NCBI GenBank assembly: GCA_001839685.1 | Contig: MLAK01001202.1 | Location: forward strand, 1-27,689 | DNA length: 27,689 bases | Reading direction: 5' to 3' | DNA from: Tritrichomonas foetus | Lineage: Eukaryota; Parabasalia; Tritrichomonadida; Tritrichomonadidae | Shown here: one piece after another, positions 7,521 to 16,200 of the stretch | Position numbering within the stretch: position 1 is the stretch's first letter | How the letters are laid out: the number at the start of each line of letters is the position of its first letter | Translations under genes and position numbers: made by a program | Notes under the pieces: generated by a model | Database searches by the model: none | What the model was told of the DNA's origin: nothing | What the model saw: only the letters and a program-made list of their open reading frames with translations

Positions 7521-10058
7521 ATGATAAATGACGAAATCGATCAGGACGTTTTAAAAGAACTCGAAAAAATATCAGAGTATGAAGTTGACATCAAAAATTA
7601 CGAAATCGGTAAATACATTGGACAAGGTGGTTTTGGTCAAGTTTTTCATTGCACAGAGATAAAATCGGGGAAGATGTTCGTCATGAAAATTTCGAAAGAG
7701 AGCTTAATTTTTATGAAAAAGAATATAAAAAATCTCATTCGAGAAATCGCAACAATGGGTTTAGTTGATCATCCAACAATCGTGAAATTTATCGGATATT
7801 CGCCCAACATTATTCCACCTGAGGAATTACAGACGCATCCATACAGATCACATAATAACCATCCTATTATTATTTTAGAGATCTTAGAAAGAGATTTACA
7901 TAAAGCAATTTATAATAATGAAGAGCTATCGCCAACTTTTCAATTGAAAACGATCGTCGGAATGGCGGTTGCAATGATGTACCTTCACAGTAATAATATT
8001 TTACACAGAGATTTTAAGCCTTCAAATGTTTTATTAGACTCAAATGGATGTGTAAAAGTTTGTGATTTTGGATTTTCGAAATTAGTGGAAGATGATAATA
8101 TTATGAATTCCATCACAATTTCACAAGCTCCAATTTATACACCTTCTTTTGCTCCACCAGAACTTAAAAACAATAAATATGGAATTAAAAGTGATATGTT
8201 CAGTTTTGCAATAACCTGCTGGTGTTTATTAACTCAAAAGAAACCTTATGCATTTGGCGGTTTTGTTTGCTTTAAAGTTTGGCATGAAAATCTCCGACCG
8301 AATGAGAAGCTGATCGAAAATGAGAATTTAAGAGATTTGATCGTCCAATGCTGGGATGATGATCCAAACAAGCGACCAGATTTTGAAACATTCGTTCAAA
8401 TAATCTTGAGAAAAGAATTTTGGCCTGCAGGAGTTAATGAACATGAAATTTTTGAATATTTGAATGAAATTGGGATGAAATCAGATGGTCATCCAAAAGT
8501 GCCTTTTGTTAAAGTTATAAGTAAAGATCATGATGAATTTGATAGCATTGATAAGATAGATATAATTGAGGAAATTGATGTTGAATTGGATGAACCTACT
8601 GCATCAATAGGACTTTACCAAAAAGCAATTGAATTTTATTGGAAAAAAGATTTCAAAAAAGCTTTCACCAAATTTAAGGAAAGTGCCAAGAAAGGAAATA
8701 CATCGGCCAAATACTACATGGGGATAATGTATATATATGGTGAAGGTGTTGAGAAAAATATAGTTGAAGGTGAAAAGCTGATTAAATATGCAGCTGATAT
8801 GGGAAATAATTTAGCCTTAAAAACTTATCTAGAAATATTAAAGGCAAAAGAGATTGTACCGAAAGAAGAGAATGAAATTATTGATTATTATATGACATCA
8901 GCTGAGCGCGGAAATTCAAATGCGATGAAAACTTTATATTTTATTTATGCAGATAGATATGATGTTGAAAAAATAGTACCATTTCTTAAACATTTATCTG
9001 CAACTGGTTTCAATCCAGCATCTCTATGGCTTGCAAAATATTATCAAAGGTTATGTGATATGAATAATGATCAAAACGCATTCAACACTTCCTTGACATT
9101 CTATAAAATAGCATGCGATCAAGACAATGGTGAAGCATGTTTGTACTTAGGGAAAGCTTTTTATACACCATATAAGGGATTTACTGTTAATTTGTTGACA
9201 GCAATGAACTACTTAAAAATGGCATCAAATTTCGGAAATGCTGAAGCGAAATATTATTTAGGTAAGATTTTATATTCACATGTTAGTGCTTCTAATAATG
9301 AAGAAAATTCTCTGTGGAAGTATATGCACGCTTTGAATTATTTTGAAGAATCTTACAAATTAGGTTATTCGGAAGCTGCTTTTGAATATGCCGCAATGTA
9401 TTTTAATGGTGAAGGGTGCTTGAAGTCAATTGGGATGGCAACTAAAATTTATCGAAACGCATCAGAAAATGGAGATTCACATTTTTCAGAAATAATCGCA
9501 GAAAAGTTTTTATTCGGTGAAGATGCTCCACAAGATTATAATGAAGCCAAAATCCATTTTTGGAAAGCTGCACAAAAAGGCTTAAAAGAAGAAAAGCAAC
9601 CTGATATCAAGAAAAGTGAACCGAATCATGGTCTAAAAATATGTCAAAGGATTGTACAACACTTTGAAGACATGGATGATTTACACGAAGCAACAAAATA
9701 TCATCAATTCATTTATAAACATTGGAACGATCAAAAGTCGAAAAATTACGTGTTTAGCCATCCAAAATTTGTAAAATTTGAAACAAATGATGAATATTAT
9801 CAGTTCTTCGATGAATGTATTGACAAAAACGTTCCAAATGCAATTGATTGTTACGTTTCCTTCATGAAAACGAAAGATAAATTTCCAAAAGAACGAAAAA
9901 CGCCGCAAGAAAAGCTGGAATTGTATCGTAGCTGGATTACTCGTGGTTTCCATGACCCAGTATACAAGTATTTGTGGGAACTTCAAAAAGAATATTGCAA
10001 CAGCATCTCTCTGACAAAACAAGAAAGGGAAATTTGTAGAGGAAAAGGGTTTACCTGA
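7521..10058 (+). CDS. Protein kinase (TKL-like) with Sel1 repeats
   Basis: The 845-residue protein has an N-terminal kinase domain at about 27-297 and a C-terminal Sel1-like repeat region at about 377-690. All kinase landmarks are present: glycine loop GQGGFG 34-39, Lys56, helix-C Glu75, HRDFKPSN with catalytic Asp164 and Asn169, DFG 182-184, APPEL 211-215, and CWDDDPNKRP near 277-286, the last typical of the TKL group. It should therefore be an active Ser/Thr (or dual) kinase. The Sel1 repeats show the YYMGIMYIYGEGV type consensus and probably bind protein partners. Kinase-Sel1 fusions are familiar in trichomonads and amoebae. No signal peptide or membrane segment is seen. ATG 7521 is used because it opens the frame; a three-codon upstream frame (ATG 7513) ends at a TGA overlapping this ATG. 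The biological target is unknown. Confidence 0.95.
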   Translation: MINDEIDQDVLKELEKISEYEVDIKNYEIGKYIGQGGFGQVFHCTEIKSGKMFVMKISKESLIFMKKNIKNLIREIATMGLVDHPTIVKFIGYSPNIIPPEELQTHPYRSHNNHPIIILEILERDLHKAIYNNEELSPTFQLKTIVGMAVAMMYLHSNNILHRDFKPSNVLLDSNGCVKVCDFGFSKLVEDDNIMNSITISQAPIYTPSFAPPELKNNKYGIKSDMFSFAITCWCLLTQKKPYAFGGFVCFKVWHENLRPNEKLIENENLRDLIVQCWDDDPNKRPDFETFVQIILRKEFWPAGVNEHEIFEYLNEIGMKSDGHPKVPFVKVISKDHDEFDSIDKIDIIEEIDVELDEPTASIGLYQKAIEFYWKKDFKKAFTKFKESAKKGNTSAKYYMGIMYIYGEGVEKNIVEGEKLIKYAADMGNNLALKTYLEILKAKEIVPKEENEIIDYYMTSAERGNSNAMKTLYFIYADRYDVEKIVPFLKHLSATGFNPASLWLAKYYQRLCDMNNDQNAFNTSLTFYKIACDQDNGEACLYLGKAFYTPYKGFTVNLLTAMNYLKMASNFGNAEAKYYLGKILYSHVSASNNEENSLWKYMHALNYFEESYKLGYSEAAFEYAAMYFNGEGCLKSIGMATKIYRNASENGDSHFSEIIAEKFLFGEDAPQDYNEAKIHFWKAAQKGLKEEKQPDIKKSEPNHGLKICQRIVQHFEDMDDLHEATKYHQFIYKHWNDQKSKNYVFSHPKFVKFETNDEYYQFFDECIDKNVPNAIDCYVSFMKTKDKFPKERKTPQEKLELYRSWITRGFHDPVYKYLWELQKEYCNSISLTKQEREICRGKGFT

Positions 10059-10316
10059 TTTTTTGTTAATTTGTATTTTATATAAATTTCATCTATCGCG
10101 ACATTTCTTTCGTATTTCTTCATGTTTTCGATTTGTAATATCTATTCTAAAGTGCGACCGGTTTTACCGTGAACATTTAACTTTAAAAGGTCAGTCAAAT
10201 TAAATAAAAGTGTAACTTCAAAATCTCGTAAAAGTGATACTTAACCACTAAACTATTTTTAGATAATGAAATATTTCATATTCATTTTGACCTTCACATT
10301 CAAAGCAATAATTGAT

Positions 10317-10333
10317 AACTTTTTCAATGATCT
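10317..10333 (+). promoter_or_regulatory. Candidate shared upstream element (AACTTTTTCAATGATCT)
   Basis: This is the fullest copy of the motif and ends 46 bp before ATG 10380. Sixteen of its 17 bases match the copy upstream of the kinase gene, and AACTTTTTCAATGA is found exactly at 13826-13839 upstream of the LCAT-like gene. Its role is inferred from recurrence. Confidence 0.5.
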
Positions 10334-10364
10334 ACAAAAATAACGAATAATTCACATAAAGTAT

Positions 10365-10370
10365 TCATTT
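10365..10370 (+). promoter_or_regulatory. Initiator-like TCATTT
   Basis: TCATTT fits the parabasalid initiator TCA-Y-(T/A). With the A at 10367 as the start, the leader to ATG 10380 is 13 nt. This also argues against the in-frame GTG at 10374 as a start codon. Confidence 0.5.
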
Positions 10371-10379
10371 TTTGTGAAG

Positions 10380-12257
10380 ATGAAAATCTTTCAAAACAAA
10401 AAGAAAATGGAAGATTCTTTACACGCTTCTTCTTCCTTTTTCAATAATCTTCCAGAAGTCGTTCAATATTTGAGTTTCAGGGCAGAAAAACTCATAAACA
10501 ATTCAGGCGATCCGTTTAATTATTCACAATTGGCAGAGAATGAAAAGAAAATTCTGATAATGACGAGACTTACAAGCCGTTTCGAAAATGATAGCGATTT
10601 AAAAACCATTCACGACCAAATCAATTCTATCGTCGATGAACAGCGACACGAAAACACGAAATTAAAATTCATGATTCAAACTCAAACTTCTCAAATCTAC
10701 AACGTTCAATCAGTTCCTGAAATGGCACTAGGTGATATCACCGTCATGCGCCAGAAAGCTCAGAAAATCATTGACAGATCGACAAATACCGAAGCTGAAA
10801 TTAAATCCTTGGAAATTGAAAACCAAACAATAAAACAGAAATTGTTGTTTATAAAAAATGCTCCAAAGATAACAAACAATATTGATTTCGATTTTGATTT
10901 GAATTCTCCAAAATCGAATATGAAAGATAATCAAATTAAGATAAATAAACTCCAAAATGGAATTGAAAGACTCCAAAGAGACATTACTGGCCTTGAAATG
11001 CAAATTGAATCCTTCGATAAAAGAATAAATGGAATGATTATTGCTGGAAAATCAAAAAGTGGAAACAGACTTTCTTTAGCGGAGAGAGCTTTGTTGAATG
11101 CAAATATTTCACCAAGATCAAGTAATAATAACAAATTTCCCAAACGGTCATCTTCAATTGAAAAAGAAAAGAATTTTCCAAATAATTATAAAATTAATAA
11201 CCAAATGAAATATCAATTAAACAAGAAAGTTAATGGGGCTAATGATGATAATTTTGTTGAAAATGAAAACGAAAAAAGTGATGATGATCTGTCGAAAACT
11301 TTCGATCCCAAATTAGTTCATCATAATAAAAATAAAATTCAAAACCAAAACGAAAACGACGAAAATGATTTCAATAATAAAAATACAACTTTGTCAAAAA
11401 TTCCAAAAAATAGTTTTTATAGAGATAGTGAAATAAATGATACTGAAAATGATTTCAATAATAGCAACGAAAATAACAGGAATCAGAAAAGTAAATTGAG
11501 ATCAAGTTTAAATAAAGATTCTGAAGATGAAAATATAAATAGAAAAGATGGAAAAATTGATGATTTGGATTTGAATCAACCAATGCATCACATTATGTTT
11601 GTTGATGACGATGAATCAAGTCAGCCCTCAAGCCAACAATCAAATCGAAACAATAAAATGGAAGTGTCTATGCCTTTGTCAAACCATAATCCAAACGACA
11701 TAAGTCCAAGGCATCATCGAAAGCATCGATCTCACAGAAATCATAAACACGATCACAACGAATCAAATAGAAATGTGGAAGAAAATCAAAACCAACTCAC
11801 GAATTCCAAAAATTCTTCAAATTCTAACTATGGTTCAAGTGAAAGTGATACAGATAATGAAATTGAATTTAATGCTTACATTTGTACTTCTGGAAAAAAT
11901 AAAGGAAATAAAAATGACCAAGACAATGAAAATGGCAACTCCAAAGACAAAAACTTTGAAAATGAAAATGAGAGAAACTGTGATGAAAATAATTCATCTA
12001 AAAAAGGAAATAAAGTGCCAAAAGATAATCAAAATGAAACTTCAATTTCACAAAGAAGTCTTCCACGAAAAACAACGTTTCCAACTGTGACAAAATATAG
12101 AAAACCCCGAACTATCATGAAATCAATTCCAGAAAAGCAACAAACAGCTGTGTTAACTACAAAAGAAGCAGCTGAAGAAGTTGTGCAAATGATTCAACAA
12201 TTTCAAGCTATTCTTCATAAAGGAAGCGAGGTTGATCAAAGTGTTGAACAAAAATAA
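10380..12257 (+). CDS. Coiled-coil, Asn/Asp-rich low-complexity protein of unknown function
   Basis: I do not recognise this 625-residue protein. Residues up to about 240 are helical, with coiled-coil stretches (for example EAEIKSLEIENQTIKQKLLF and INKLQNGIERLQRDI). From about residue 250 to 560 it is low-complexity and rich in Asn, Asp, Glu, Lys and Ser, with a basic His-rich patch (RHHRKHRSHRNHKH). A short ordered helix returns at the end (TTKEAAEEVVQMIQQF). No catalytic motif, signal peptide or membrane segment is seen. The open frame reaches GTG 10374, but the first ATG is 10380, preceded by an initiator-like TCATTT; ATG 10407 (MEDSL) is an alternative. A 16-bp perfect palindrome overlaps the stop codon at 12256-12271. 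A cytoskeletal or scaffold role would only be a guess. Confidence 0.85.
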   Translation: MKIFQNKKKMEDSLHASSSFFNNLPEVVQYLSFRAEKLINNSGDPFNYSQLAENEKKILIMTRLTSRFENDSDLKTIHDQINSIVDEQRHENTKLKFMIQTQTSQIYNVQSVPEMALGDITVMRQKAQKIIDRSTNTEAEIKSLEIENQTIKQKLLFIKNAPKITNNIDFDFDLNSPKSNMKDNQIKINKLQNGIERLQRDITGLEMQIESFDKRINGMIIAGKSKSGNRLSLAERALLNANISPRSSNNNKFPKRSSSIEKEKNFPNNYKINNQMKYQLNKKVNGANDDNFVENENEKSDDDLSKTFDPKLVHHNKNKIQNQNENDENDFNNKNTTLSKIPKNSFYRDSEINDTENDFNNSNENNRNQKSKLRSSLNKDSEDENINRKDGKIDDLDLNQPMHHIMFVDDDESSQPSSQQSNRNNKMEVSMPLSNHNPNDISPRHHRKHRSHRNHKHDHNESNRNVEENQNQLTNSKNSSNSNYGSSESDTDNEIEFNAYICTSGKNKGNKNDQDNENGNSKDKNFENENERNCDENNSSKKGNKVPKDNQNETSISQRSLPRKTTFPTVTKYRKPRTIMKSIPEKQQTAVLTTKEAAEEVVQMIQQFQAILHKGSEVDQSVEQK

Positions 12258-12482
12258 GCAAATATTTGCTTTATAGAAATGTTTTTTTGTTAATTAAAAT
12301 TTACCATGTTTTCATTCTAATTTCTTTGTTTATTGTAATTGTGAAACATATTGTTCAATATGTATTTTTATATTAACGAATAAGAAAACGATGAAATATG
12401 TTAAAATTGATAAATTCCAAAACATAAATAGAAATATGTTTGTATTAAGTATTCAACAGAACCGAATTTTATATATTTAATC

Positions 12483-13769
12483 TCATTTCATTTGTGTAAA
12501 TCCATTATTCTTCTTTTTGTAAATGAAATAGAATATGATTCCAGATATAATCACAATAACAACAATTGCAATTATAAATCCTGCAAGAAGCCACGCATTA
12601 TTAGTTTTCGGACTGCTTTGTTCAGTTACAAAGTCCCAGAATCGAACATGAAGTTCGTGTGCATCAACCATTGTTGCATGTCCAAATTCGTCTTCATTAT
12701 CAACATTGAAATCATAACATTCAGCATTTTTCCAATTATCTAAACATGTTAAATTCATTCCTTTTGCGGCACACATTCCATCACCATTTCCATAAACACG
12801 ACTATAGTTATCATCCACATTATAACCAACATGAGTTTTAATTCCACTGTTTAAAAGTGTAAAGGTTTTTAGTGAATAATCTTTGGGTTCATAAAATTTA
12901 TGTTTTAGGGAAGATTCTTCAACAAAATTCTTAAAAATGAAGTAACCTTCTTCATTCATCTTATCATTCTCTAATAAAAAGTCAATAGCTCCATTAGCTT
13001 TAACAGAAAAAGTATCATTGATTTCAAAAATTGGTTCATTTTCATAAACTTCGTAATTTTGGAAAAGAACATGCAGACTTGGCATTTGGTAAACAGAAGG
13101 ACGAGTTACTTCATTGTAAGGAAGTGTTGAAAATGCGCCACGAACAACCATATCAAATGAACTAAAACAACCTGAAAAAGCAGGAGCAATAAATACAATG
13201 GAATCTATATATTTTTCTATCCAATTTTTGTCAACAAATGGACTATTTAAAAACATCCGGATGACATGAGTACCAAGAGAATGACCAGCTATGACAACTG
13301 GCTTATTGTGATTGTTGACTGAAATATTCTGGATGAAATTTTTGATATCATCGAAAAAGGTTGGGGGTAAACCAGCATAATATAAAATCCAATCATATGG
13401 AAGACCAAAAATATTTTTGGAAACTGTATATCCTTTTTCTTTAACAAGAAAATTAACAAGTTTCGTGTAAAATGGAAGAGTCGTTAAATCGCCAAATTCA
13501 TTAACATCAAATTTTATTCCATCAATATGATTAATTGTGTTGCTTTTCTTATCATAAACACATCTCAAAAGCTTTCCCATGCAATCTGCATGTTCTGTCA
13601 CAAAAGTGGAGTTTGGTGGCCAAAATTCAAAATTATTTATTAAATCGGCCGGGCACTCTGGATGAAGTGATGGGTTGGTGAGAGTTGCTCGGACATTAGT
13701 TCCTCCATGGCCTGGAATCAACAAAATAGGCTTTAAAGAGAGCGAAAGATAAGAAAGAACGAAAAACAT
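12483..13769 (-). CDS. LCAT-like lipase/acyltransferase, type I membrane protein
   Basis: This 428-residue protein belongs to the lecithin:cholesterol acyltransferase family (alpha/beta hydrolase). N-terminal residues 1-13 look like a short signal peptide leading into the LLIPGHGGT motif at 16-24, typical of the family. The catalytic triad is visible: Ser164 in GHSLG, Asp330 in GNGDGM and His364 in FGHATMV. YDWILYY at 125-131 is the usual conserved YDWR-like block, with Ile in place of Arg. Residues 393-417 form one strong transmembrane helix, followed by a basic tail (YKKKNNGFTQMK). The enzyme would face the vacuole lumen or the outside and act on phospholipids, as phospholipase A or acyltransferase; which one cannot be told. 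Potential N-glycosylation sites (NST, NIS, NDT, NLT) fit a secretory route. The gene converges on the upstream plus-strand gene with a 225-bp spacer. Confidence 0.93.
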   Translation of the reverse strand: MFFVLSYLSLSLKPILLIPGHGGTNVRATLTNPSLHPECPADLINNFEFWPPNSTFVTEHADCMGKLLRCVYDKKSNTINHIDGIKFDVNEFGDLTTLPFYTKLVNFLVKEKGYTVSKNIFGLPYDWILYYAGLPPTFFDDIKNFIQNISVNNHNKPVVIAGHSLGTHVIRMFLNSPFVDKNWIEKYIDSIVFIAPAFSGCFSSFDMVVRGAFSTLPYNEVTRPSVYQMPSLHVLFQNYEVYENEPIFEINDTFSVKANGAIDFLLENDKMNEEGYFIFKNFVEESSLKHKFYEPKDYSLKTFTLLNSGIKTHVGYNVDDNYSRVYGNGDGMCAAKGMNLTCLDNWKNAECYDFNVDNEDEFGHATMVDAHELHVRFWDFVTEQSSPKTNNAWLLAGFIIAIVVIVIISGIIFYFIYKKKNNGFTQMK

Positions 13770-14185
13770 TAAATGGCAACGGTTTTATTGAATTATTTGT
13801 AAATTTTCAACTCTATGAAAAGTGAAACTTTTTCAATGACATCACATCGCATTTTCAATACAGAAACATGAAGAAAAAATCTTGAAATATTTTCCTCAAT
13901 AAATGTGTATCAAATAAATAGATTTAGTTTTCTAATAAGTTACAAAGCAGGAAGGAAACCGATATTCATGTGAGATAATTTCGTACTATCAACAACAGAA
14001 CGATTACTTATCAATTTTCACTGGAAAGAAGAAGGTTTAAAAAATGCAAATATGTAAATATGTTGTAAGAAGAAGATAAATGGGTAAAAAACTAAATTAT
14101 GTTATAATGGAATGATAATTATGATTAATGTGATGAATATGAAACCATGCTTATTATTTTTATATTCTTATGATGGTTATTGCTA
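13770..14185. other. Intergenic region upstream of the LCAT-like gene
   Basis: The region is AT-rich with no open gene. It holds the LCAT-like promoter side (element at 13826-13840) and the sequence downstream of the BspA relic. Nothing else is recognised. Confidence 0.5.
13826..13840 (-). promoter_or_regulatory. Candidate shared upstream element of the LCAT-like gene
   Basis: AACTTTTTCAATGAC is on the plus strand, so it is inverted relative to this minus-strand gene. It lies 57-71 bp upstream of ATG 13769. A TCACTTTTC sequence follows on the gene strand. The same word in the other orientation precedes two plus-strand genes, so any function would have to be orientation-independent. Confidence 0.4.
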
Positions 14186-15579
14186 TTAGTGTAGTTGTAA
14201 ACTGGTAAGATGAAGATGGTCATCATCATGTTGTTTCGAAAAGAGAAGTAATATAAGAATTAAAATGATAATAATCGCTAAACTAATAAATGCGCAAAAC
14301 AAATAATCATTTCTTGTTCTTATGATTTTGTTTTTCTTCATACTAAATTTATGAACTATCTGTTTCAGCAATAGTTAATGTTGGTTTCAAAGCTTGTGAA
14401 TGAATTGAAGTTTGTTTTGTCGTTATTGATAAAGTTGGTGAAGAAGTAAGTAAAATCAAACTCAGATTTTTCTCATCAAACATTGATGAATTTTATTGTT
14501 GTAAAACATGAATTATTTCTGAAATGAGAAGATTATATAATAATATGACATGCCTTCAATTCCATATTTAAATTTGTGAATCCATGAAATATAAATTCAA
14601 TAATATTATTACATCTGTTAAAAACATTAAAGCTTACTTTATCAAAAAGTTTCAGAAATAAGGAATGAAGCTTTAAAGTTTTCGCATTGAAAAAATGCAT
14701 ATGATCCATTAACAGTAATATTGTCTGGTAATTACAAAAACCCATTAAACTGAACGCAAAATAAAAAAGCTACATTACCAATTTCTTCCAAAAAATAATC
14801 TAATATCAGTAAACCTGTAAAGTTGCATCTACAAAGCATAATTTCCAATATGCATTAATGTTTGTGACAGTTTAAGTTCACTATCAAATCTACAATTATA
14901 AAATGTTCTGATCCAATGAATACTTTGGTATCAGGAATTGTTAAAGTACCTATTAAATTGATACATGATTTAAAAGCACTTTATTCATTAAATTTAATCG
15001 GATTAGGAATTGCTAATTTTCATATTAGGTTGATACATGATTTATAAGAGTGATTTTCTATTGAGATTTGAGATTTAGGAAACTCAGGGAGTTGCTCTGA
15101 TGCAATACAATAAGAAAATAAACACAACTTCTAAATTTCACGAAATGTTTGGTAAAGGTGATGTTTTTTATAAATGAACAGTTACAAAAAGATTAGTGTA
15201 CGAGACCGCTAAGAAAATGAGGAAATACAATAACACTCAATAAGATCAAGTGATTTTGGGAGAATTAGTTTTCCACTGATATGACTGCAGTTTATAAAAT
15301 GCTATTGATTCAATCTTTCTCAGAGATTTTTGAAGAGTAAATTCACTTGAAAGATTTACAATAAAAGAGAAAGATCATGAGACATCAATGTATCAACTGT
15401 ATATTGATTTCCTTCATAAATAACCTCCAGAATTACTGTATTTTCGTCTTCTTCAACACATAAATGTTGAAAAACACATAAAGTGTGACTGTTGTTCTGT
15501 TAGTAATATTAATTTCAAATTTTCCAATAGAAAATGATTCTGCATGAATCAAAGTGAACAACACAAAAGTAAACAACAT
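14186..15579 (-). pseudogene. Decayed BspA-like leucine-rich-repeat surface protein
   Basis: Reading the minus strand in all frames recovers pieces of one typical trichomonad BspA-like protein in the right order. A signal peptide starts at ATG 15579 (MLFTFVLFTLIHA, then ESFSIGKFEINITN). The frame breaks at a run of five bases at 15470-15474 and continues in another frame (FQHLCVEEDENTVILEV). LRR_5-type fragments follow: GKLILPKSLDLIE near 15270, GTLTIPDTKVFIGSEHF at 14900-14950, and PDNITVNGSYAFFQCENF at 14676-14729. A Ser/Thr-rich stalk (SSPTLSITTKQTS, about 14354-14447) and a transmembrane helix with a short tail (LAIIIILILILLLF, within 14186-14341) complete the layout. Many frameshifts and stops across 1.4 kb make a sequencing error or introns an unlikely explanation. 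Intact relatives are surface proteins thought to act in host or microbe binding. The boundaries are approximate. Confidence 0.8.
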
Positions 15580-16200
15580 TACCTCTGATTGAAAATAAAA
15601 AGATTGAAAATGTTAACAAATCAATATAAATGCAATTTTTGATATATTGACATTCAAGAAAGTTCAATCTGAAAAAAATTGACAAATTGAAATTTGATTA
15701 TAATATGAACAATTTCCAAAGGGACCTTTGAAATGTCACTGGTATCTATATTTTTTCAGAAATTTGTGCCATTAAAAAACTCCCAAGATAAATATCGATA
15801 AAAATGATAAATAGTAATATTATTTTAGTGTTTGTAGCATTTTGATTCAATAATATTCAAAGACAATCAATTTGAATGACTTTTTAAAAAAAACGCAAAG
15901 TCATTTATCTGTCTGGAACTTCCCAAAAGAAAAGTGAATTGAACAAATATGCTTTCAAATTATAATTTATGAAAAGATTTACATTAATTTTTATTTATCT
16001 CGATAGATTTGTAATAAATAAAATCATAATTGGAAATATTTTTGGTAATAAACATTTTAAATATTTATTAACAAAAGGAAAGGGTAATTTATATATATAT
16101 ATATAGATACCATCATTTTTTCAAATTTTATGAACACTAAAAAAGTTTTGTCATTCCAGATAAACATCTGAATTTTTTTTTCCACGTTTTTTATCCAAAA
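15580..16200. other. Intergenic region between the BspA relic and the Furry-like gene
   Basis: This 621-bp AT-rich spacer contains the former promoter side of the pseudogene and the promoter side of the plus-strand gene. An ATATATAT tract lies at about 16091-16105, and TCATTC at 16151-16156 is an initiator-like candidate that would give a 48-nt leader. No gene is seen. Confidence 0.5.

Larger units (their letters stand above)
10059..10379. other. Intergenic promoter region
   Basis: The 321-bp spacer has no gene. It contains a small CGGT-TTT-ACCG hairpin near 10160, the shared element at 10317-10333 and an initiator-like site at 10365-10370. Confidence 0.6.

Noticed and set aside
11773..12090. 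105-codon Lys/Met-rich frame within the low-complexity gene
   Set aside because: It is a shifted reading of AAT/GAA-rich sequence in the longer gene and shows no motif of its own.
12492..12743. Plus-strand frame opposite the LCAT-like gene
   Set aside because: It is antisense to a well-supported catalytic protein and has no features.
14186..14371. Separate small membrane-protein gene
   Set aside because: The frame opens with TTG, and its transmembrane segment is the natural end of the BspA-like relic on the same strand.
14533..14745. Independent 70-codon minus-strand gene
   Set aside because: It lies inside the BspA pseudogene. The adjacent frame gives the LRR_5 fragment, and this frame begins after a shift.
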